Source of the DNA: Sphacelaria rigidula
Lineage: Eukaryota > Phaeophyceae > Sphacelariales
Assembly: GCA_964200075.2 (NCBI GenBank)
Contig: CAXNAA020000250.1
Location: 1 to 23,703 of the forward strand
Direction of reading: 5' to 3'
DNA: 23,703 bases
Shown: positions 19,242-23,703 of the stretch, one piece after another
Layout: the number at the start of each line of letters is the position of its first letter
How positions within the stretch are numbered: position 1 is the stretch's first letter
Notes under the pieces: generated by a model
Told to the model about the DNA's origin: nothing
Database searches by the model: none
Seen by the model: only the letters and a program-made list of their open reading frames with translations
Position numbers and translations under genes: made by a program

Positions 19242-20477
19242 GTGAAGATGTGGGTCCAGTCGAGCTTTCATTTTATTGATGCTTGCAGAAGTAGGTATCC
19301 GACGGGGGGGGGGGAGCGGGTGGTCACGGAAGAGTAGCTGGGATATCTTCGTCCTCGACTTGCAGGGACATGGAGGTAATGTTTTCTTCGCCGTTTTGGT
19401 TAGTAGTCTGCCTTGCAGGAGCTCTTTTCGATACTCGAGGCGCTTATGAACGGGCTGTATTTTTCATCCATATCTCATAATGAAATGGATCAAAGTTGAT
19501 GAAAAGTAAAGCCCATGAATAGTGGCCCTTAGAAGACTACCGTTGGGTTGATGACGTTCGTGGTGTGTTGAACGGCTTGTGCGTACTGTCGTCGTGCGTT
19601 TGTGCAGCAGGTTGTTGCAGGGTAGAGGTGAGCATTCACAATGCAGAGACCAGCGCAGTGTTTGAAAGAAAACCAGTCGGAGTCATCACCGCTCGGGCAG
19701 CCCTAGATCGACGGGATCAACATCTCATGTCACCCTCGAAAGTGTAGGATTTGCTTGGTATGACAGCACACCACACTTGACGCAAGATTTCACAGAGTGC
19801 GGGGGCATTCGTTTCTGCAGATGAGCCGTGGGAACCTTCAGACGCATCGAAATAGCTTCGAAAAAAGGGAACTCGTATTCCGTGGTCGTGATGTGTGGCG
19901 TCGTTCATACTCGAATCTACGCTATGTGTTGAATCCCGTAATAGCAGAGGCACTGAGAAAATGTGAACGATCTGTATGTACGGGAATAAACGGAGGTCGA
20001 AATTGTTCGGGATAAACGCGGGATTTCACAACTTTGCGGATGGGTTTTGTTTTGAGGATGAGCGAAGTCACACATCACGGCCGGAGAGTGCGTTTGCATT
20101 TTGTTTTCGAAAGTATTTTGATGCTTGTGAAGGTCCCCGAGGCTCATCCTCGAAAAGAAAGAAACGCCCGCAATTCGTTGAATCACGCAGTACCCGCTTG
20201 TATATATTAGTGGTAACAGCGTTCGTGCAGTAGTGCAAACCTGTGGTGTATTGAGGTGTTTGGCAGGTCATGGGACTATCCATAGGATGGGTGTATGGGC
20301 GGGAGTGCACGTCCATCAATTTGTAAGGAATAAGTGTGGCCCTCTTTGCTTTTTGTGCAAGCTTGACGTATTTCCCATCATCCCAACGTTCGGTGTGGTG
20401 TCGGCCTCATGTCTCATTTTTTGTTTTGTGATTTGTGTGTTGCGCGGTATATACCAACCGACCTGACGGGGAATCAG
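19242..20477 (+). other. Intron 5 (1.2 kb)
   Basis: The intron runs from the GTGAAG donor to the GGAATCAG acceptor. It has a 10-base G run at 19303-19312 and the foldback at 19781-20190. Possible micro-exons after AGs at 19363 and 19418 do not keep the main frame open and are not called. Confidence 0.6.
19781..20190. mobile_element. Foldback element, about 410 bp
   Basis: The left arm (19781-19939) and right arm (20019-20190) are reverse complements. GATGAGCC..GGGAACCTTCA near 19820 matches the complement of 20128-20150. CGTGATGTGTGGCGTCGTTCAT near 19890 matches the complement of 20060-20085. GAATCCCG at 19931 matches CGGGATTTC at 20019. The 80-bp centre contains the AATAAACGGAGGTCGAAATT block also found at 12587-12610. 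Roughly 65-70% arm identity by eye. It lies wholly in intron 5. Confidence 0.78.
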
Positions 20478-20554
20478 TTCAACAAGAGCTTGGAGTCGCT
20501 CATCGCTGTCGAGGAGCGCAAGCCCGAGCTCGACCAGAAGAACGAACACCTGAG
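20478..20554 (+). CDS. Exon 6: short coiled-coil exon
   Basis: This 77-nt exon encodes FNKSLESLIAVEERKPELD and following charged residues. The acceptor GGAATCAG ends at 20477 and entry is phase 0, matching exon 5. The donor GTTAGT at 20555 leaves phase 2 (AG of an Arg codon). The next acceptor, at 21800, supplies the G, so the split Arg codon is restored. The single Pro suggests a break or bend in the helix. The exon is too short to judge on its own; support comes from phase agreement and continuity of composition with exons 5 and 7. Confidence 0.68.
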
Positions 20555-21429
20555 GTTAGTAGTCACCCGTTTCCATCAGCTGTATGTGTGAAGGACTTGT
20601 CCGTGCTGCAGTGTCGCTGCCAGTGAGGCACAGAAAGTAGTGTACATGCACCGGCTACATGTTTGCGAATGAGGCATTTCTCACCGTGTGCACTGCATAC
20701 AGTACATATGCCGGCGTAGATATATGGTATAAGTGCCGCAACATTTCCGGCCCATGTATGGCAGATCACATGCTGTCTACATTGTGTAGACGAAATATCT
20801 GCTCCTTGACACAGCGGAGGTCAAGGCCTCTGTTACCGGGAATATAGCGATTCTGGGGAACGTTCCCGTTTTCCTCAGTCTATCCTATCTACCTCTGCCT
20901 GCATTTCTCATTGCTGTCGTATGGAAAATCAAGTATCGTTGAGGCAATGTAATGATGCACGCTAGGCTTTGCTTTCCGTAGTTCCCCACAGCAGAAATGG
21001 CGTTATGGCAAAGGAGGGTGGGTGGCTGTCACTTATGACTGTCCCGTGTGACAGACGTTTGGGTGCATATGCTGTGTCACGGTACCCCATGTAGGCGTAC
21101 ATGTAGTACACGATGGGAACGAATGTGCGGACACACAGTTCAGTTCAAGCCTGACCAGGTTAGCGTATAACGCGGCCTTTAAACAACCAACGCCATGCAC
21201 AGCATGTGCCCACGTGTGTCGCACATAGTACCAGTGTCGTATAGAAGAGAATAGGCTTCGCCGTTTTATCATCCTTCCAACGTGTACTCTCCTTCCTCGA
21301 GACCGGTCCGTAGACAGGCTGAAGGGATGAATACGCTTGCCTGTCCCTCGGTAGTTGCCTGACATTTTGGTCATGATGAGAAAAACAAAATGCACACTAC
21401 ACCGCTCGTCGTCATTGGAATGTGTGAGA

Positions 21430-21612
21430 GGACCGCGTGCTCAGAGGACCGCATCGGAGTTTGAACACCCTTATGGTTGGGGTTAGTGTTAGTGTTAGTG
21501 TTGGGGTTGGGGTCAGGGGCGTGGTCCCTGCAAGGGCTGGCCCGATTGGTCTCGAAAAATGTCGATCCTGAGGTGTTTCAAACTACGATGCGGTCCCCCA
21601 AGCACGCGGTCC
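21430..21612. mobile_element. MITE-like element with about 41-bp terminal inverted repeats
   Basis: The left end GGACCGCGTGCTCAGAGGAC (21430) continues through CGCATCGGAGTTTGAACACC. The right end, reverse-complemented from 21612, reads GGACCGCGTGCTTGGGGGAC and continues CGCATCGTAGTTTGAAACACC. Identity is about 85% over about 41 bp. Each arm holds GGACCGC twice. The centre carries GTTAGT/GGGGTT repeats (21474-21516). No clear target duplication; the whole unit is 183 bp. Confidence 0.85.
21474..21516 (+). repeat. GTTAGT / GGGGTT short tandem repeat
   Basis: Three GTTAGT units sit between GGTTGGGGTT and GTTGGGGTTGGGG in the centre of the 183-bp element. It is reminiscent of telomere-type G-rich repeats but too short to be one. 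Confidence 0.8.
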
Positions 21613-21800
21613 ATTAACGCATTACAGTCATTTCCGGGGCTGCTGTGAGCACGTTTCTGTATTGTGTTGTTGATCTATTTTTGTATAGCCTTCTTTGACC
21701 CGAAACAGAAAATAATCACGTCTGTGAACGTTTTGATCGTCAAATATATACCATAAACAAGTAATTTGTGATGAATTTAGCTTGTCATATTATCGTGCAG

Positions 21801-21897
21801 GATCGCGCTGGAAGACTTCAAGAAGATTGCTGAGGAGGTGAAGGGAGAACTGCAACGTGCCGCCGAGCTGCGCCTGCTTTCGCCCAACACTGAGCAG
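21801..21897 (+). CDS. Exon 7: last confident exon, coiled-coil end
   Basis: The acceptor TCGTGCAG ends at 21800. The exon reads IALEDFKKIAEEVKGEL, then RAAELRLLSPNTEQ: helical and charged, then a Pro-containing end. Its donor GTGAAA at 21898 is weak but follows CAG and is phase 0. Read-through from here stays open to a stop at 22054-22056. It would add a strongly hydrophobic run (near 21933-21975) that could be a membrane segment or simply a pyrimidine-rich intron. The true 3' end of the gene is therefore unresolved. Confidence 0.68.
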
Positions 21898-22107
21898 GTG
21901 AAATCGAATGGACACATCGACAAGAATTGGGTTTGTTGTGTGTGCTTTTTTTTGTTGCTGCAATTAGCTTATTTTCACGTCGACAATGTCGTTGTGTTTC
22001 CTTCATCTTCCGCGATGAAGTTTGATTTTGAGGGTTCAGAAATGAGATCCGATTGAGACAGGCCTTGTGTCAAGCGACCAAATCTTGTCTATTTTGTGTA
22101 CTATAAA

Positions 22108-22205
22108 AGTTGGGTTGATGAGTCTCTTTGCTTGGCAGATCGTCTCACTAAAATGTACTTCGTACGTTTGTAAGCGTGGGTGAGAGAGACTTCAAAAGCC
22201 CAACT
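22108..22205 (+). ncRNA. Hairpin of about 98 nt, small-RNA-precursor-like (candidate)
   Basis: AGTTGGGTTGATGAGTCTCT at 22108 pairs with the 3' segment ending at 22205, whose reverse complement is AGTTGGGCTTTTGAAGTCTC. The tip TGTACTTCGTACG has a UUCG tetraloop closed by a GUAC stem. The middle pairs imperfectly. The size and bulged stem resemble a miRNA precursor, but nothing shows that it is processed. It lies 3' of exon 7. Confidence 0.35.
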
Positions 22206-22634
22206 ACAGGTGGGGTAGTTCCCGAATATAATAGCTGGACCGCAACCTACTTCTACGGTTTGATTCGTTCTGTTTTTGCGTGATTTTTTATGTCGCCTAT
22301 TTCCTTACGGCCCCCTTACCGGAAGCCCTGCGGTATGGTTCAGCTATCTCTCTCTTCTGTTTTCATTGGGGCCGGTAACAGACCGCGTATCTTGGTGTTG
22401 GGTTTATCTTCATCTCTCTGCTCTTCGCTCATTCACTGGCACTGTTATGGTCCTCGTTCCTTCCGTGAACTCTCATTTGATTCGCCTGTTCCACCCCCCT
22501 TTATTCCTATCTATCCCGTCCCTTGAGGTCCCTCCATCATGGGAAGTCTTTTCGTTCCGTTCACCTTGAAGGCACGGTTGTGTCGTGATCGGTCTTGATT
22601 GTGGACGTGTGTATTGTCCGCGATAAGAGTCCAG

Positions 22635-22817
22635 TCCTTCGTTGAGATGGTGCTCAAGCGAGTTATTATGAATGAAGAGCGCACGAAACCGGCGTTGTCA
22701 TGTATGTGTAGGTGTTGCTCGACCGTGGAGCGAAGTCCGGCGATTTTTGTTCTGAAAGTGCATCATTTTCTCTTTTCGTCTTGGTCGGGCTGTGGTCCTA
22801 AACAGTCAGCTATGTAA
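22635..22817 (+). CDS. Possible 3' terminal exon (weak)
   Basis: An AG at 22633-22634 opens a phase-0 frame that reads SFVEMVLKRVIMNEERTKPAL and continues to a TAA at 22815-22817, about 60 residues. Phase agrees with the end of exon 7, and the first 22 residues resemble the coiled-coil composition. The last part is Cys- and Ser-rich and less convincing. A GTATGT donor at 22702 could instead end a 67-nt internal exon. This is the only plausible continuation I see inside the window; the real last exons may lie beyond it. Confidence 0.28.
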   Translation, partial: SFVEMVLKRVIMNEERTKPALSCMCRCCSTVERSPAIFVLKVHHFLFSSWSGCGPKQSAM

Positions 22818-22969
22818 ACTATTATAGCAACAGTTGACTGTTGTTGCGCTCACGTGAAGGAGGAAAAGTCAACTTGCTTTCCTCTTCTCTTTTGCCTTGT
22901 CATCCTCTTGCTTTCACTCTGATTTCCACAATCAATGTTGGCGTGTTGGAAGCATGATGGTGAAATATG

Positions 22970-23500
22970 GTACCGTTCAGTGAGGCCGGTAAGTCTTCTG
23001 TATCGAACAAAAAAAGTTGTCGAAAACTGCCTTTTTGATCCCTCTGCGTCATTTTACGCCTCTCAAAGAGAGCTAGGCGGATGCTGTCACCCTGGAATGA
23101 CTTGCTCTACTCCTTGAGATCGTTCCAGGACAGCTTTGCGTTTTCCGATGGCCGCAGTACAATGTGGCGGAACTTGATTTGAATTTCAGCAACAAACGTG
23201 CTATCTGTAAAGACGCTAGCAGTTTTGTTGCTGTGTTACCGATAACTTCACCATTCGTTATTAAACATGCTTCTCTGGCCGAGGAAGACTGCGGCCACCG
23301 GAGAAAAACGCACAGATACCCTGGAACTGGAACGGTGTCAAAGAAAGAGTACCAGTAGAGAAAGTCATTCAAAGGTGTCAACATCCGCCGAACCCTCTCT
23401 TGGGCTTAAAACGACGCAGAGGAACCAAAAAGGCAGTTCTCATCAACACTTTGTTTCGATACATGGAAACTGGCCTATCTCGTGTAAAACCATGGACCTA
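22970..23500. mobile_element. Long foldback element, about 530 bp
   Basis: The left arm (about 22990-23205) is mirrored by the right arm (about 23206-23490). Paired blocks are TGTATCGAAC (23000) with GTTTCGATACATG (23453), AACTGCCTTTTTGATCCCTC with the complement of GAGGAACCAAAAAGGCAGTT (23420), GGCGGATG with CATCCGCC (23382), GGAATGACTTGCTCTAC with the complement of 23348-23372, and GATGGCCGCAG with CTGCGGCCACC (23289). At the centre CAGCAACAAA (23189) mirrors TTTGTTGCTG (23224). About 70-75% identity. No coding region. A relative of one arm is at 2785-2960. Confidence 0.85.
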
Positions 23501-23640
23501 ACTATTTGGCGCGAGACTATGCACAATGGCCGCACAAAAAGCACGGCGTAAAATGAAGTCCCCGAAAGTTTGCGACAACACTTGATACGTTTGTTTCGTG
23601 AACATCTTGATGAATATGTGTCTCCTGCTCTGGTCCAAAT

Positions 23641-23667
23641 CACCCTCCCCCCCCCCTCGCCCCCCCT
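23641..23667 (+). repeat. C-rich low-complexity tract
   Basis: ACCCTCC followed by C runs interrupted by TCG and T; not coding. Confidence 0.8.
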
Positions 23668-23703
23668 CACCTCTAGACTCTTGGGTTGGCGTCGAGTGGC
23701 AAC

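Larger units (their letters stand above)
20555..21800 (+). other. Intron 6 (1.2 kb)
   Basis: The intron runs from the GTTAGT donor to the TCGTGCAG acceptor. It contains the 21430-21612 element; the 20555-21429 part shows only short palindromes such as GTCTACATTGTGTAGAC near 20776. Confidence 0.65.
825..21897 (+). other. Gene model: seven-exon gene for a secreted, coiled-coil-rich protein (3' end open)
   Basis: Seven segments with protein-like composition lie on the same strand, bounded by AG acceptors and GT donors. Their phases agree at every junction: phase 0 after exons 1, 3, 4 and 5, phase 2 after exons 2 and 6. The joined coding length is 1530 nt, or 510 codons without a stop. In order, the product has a signal peptide (residues 1-30), a Cys-containing region (about 70-166), a helical region (167-266) and a charged coiled-coil-like region (267-510). 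Introns are 10727, 2447, 2901, 986, 1236 and 1246 nt. I recognise no enzymatic motif and no named family. A secreted or lumenal structural or adhesion role would be inference only. Because the last donor is phase 0 and no stop has been reached, at least one more exon is expected, unless the exon-7 donor is read through. Confidence 0.72.

Noticed and set aside
19364-19456. Micro-exons after AGs at 19363 and 19418
   Set aside because: Neither combination returns to phase 0 for the exon-6 acceptor without a stop or a poor donor.
21474-21516. Interstitial telomere
   Set aside because: Only a few irregular GTTAGT/GGGGTT units, and they sit in the middle of an inverted-repeat element.

Overview
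The window looks like nuclear DNA of a multicellular eukaryotic alga, most likely a brown alga or a close stramenopile. This is inferred from its gene architecture: short, GC-richer exons with GT..AG introns of about 1-11 kb, mononucleotide C/G tracts, and recurring TACTGTACAGTA-type motifs in non-coding DNA. I cannot prove the species. There is no sign of bacterial gene organisation.

One split gene on the + strand dominates the window. Seven exons (825-1322, 12050-12225, 14673-14796, 17698-17976, 18963-19241, 20478-20554, 21801-21897) join with compatible phases into an uninterrupted 510-codon reading frame. The frame is still open at the last donor, so one or more 3' exons remain; 22635-22817 is a weak candidate. 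The product starts with a signal peptide. A cysteine-containing domain follows, with two CxxAGC motifs, then a helical segment and about 240 residues of charged, coiled-coil-like sequence. I do not recognise the family. Coding sequence is only about 7% of the locus, and the first intron is about 10.7 kb.

The introns are packed with structured repeats. Several are long inverted repeats whose two arms almost meet in the middle: 3538-4004, 5091-5390, 11419-11779, 12915-13066, 19781-20190, 21430-21612 and 22970-23500. One compact element (5666-5852) has CAGGG termini and a perfect 8-bp target duplication, as expected of a hAT-type MITE, and 11419-11779 shares its termini. Two further families have dispersed relatives (12432-12640 with 19834-20040; 2785-2960 with 22990-23160). 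Intron 2 also carries a 44-bp minisatellite in which each unit can form a small hairpin.

A second, broken coding region lies in intron 1 (about 7042-9093, + strand). It shows alternating protein-like segments in shifted frames, in-frame stops and an acidic C-terminal tail. It is probably a decayed gene of a mobile element or an old insertion, family unknown. A tRNA-like sequence with a good B box sits at 10491-10560 on the minus strand. A 10-base run of N at 4685-4694 marks an assembly gap inside a C-rich tandem duplication.
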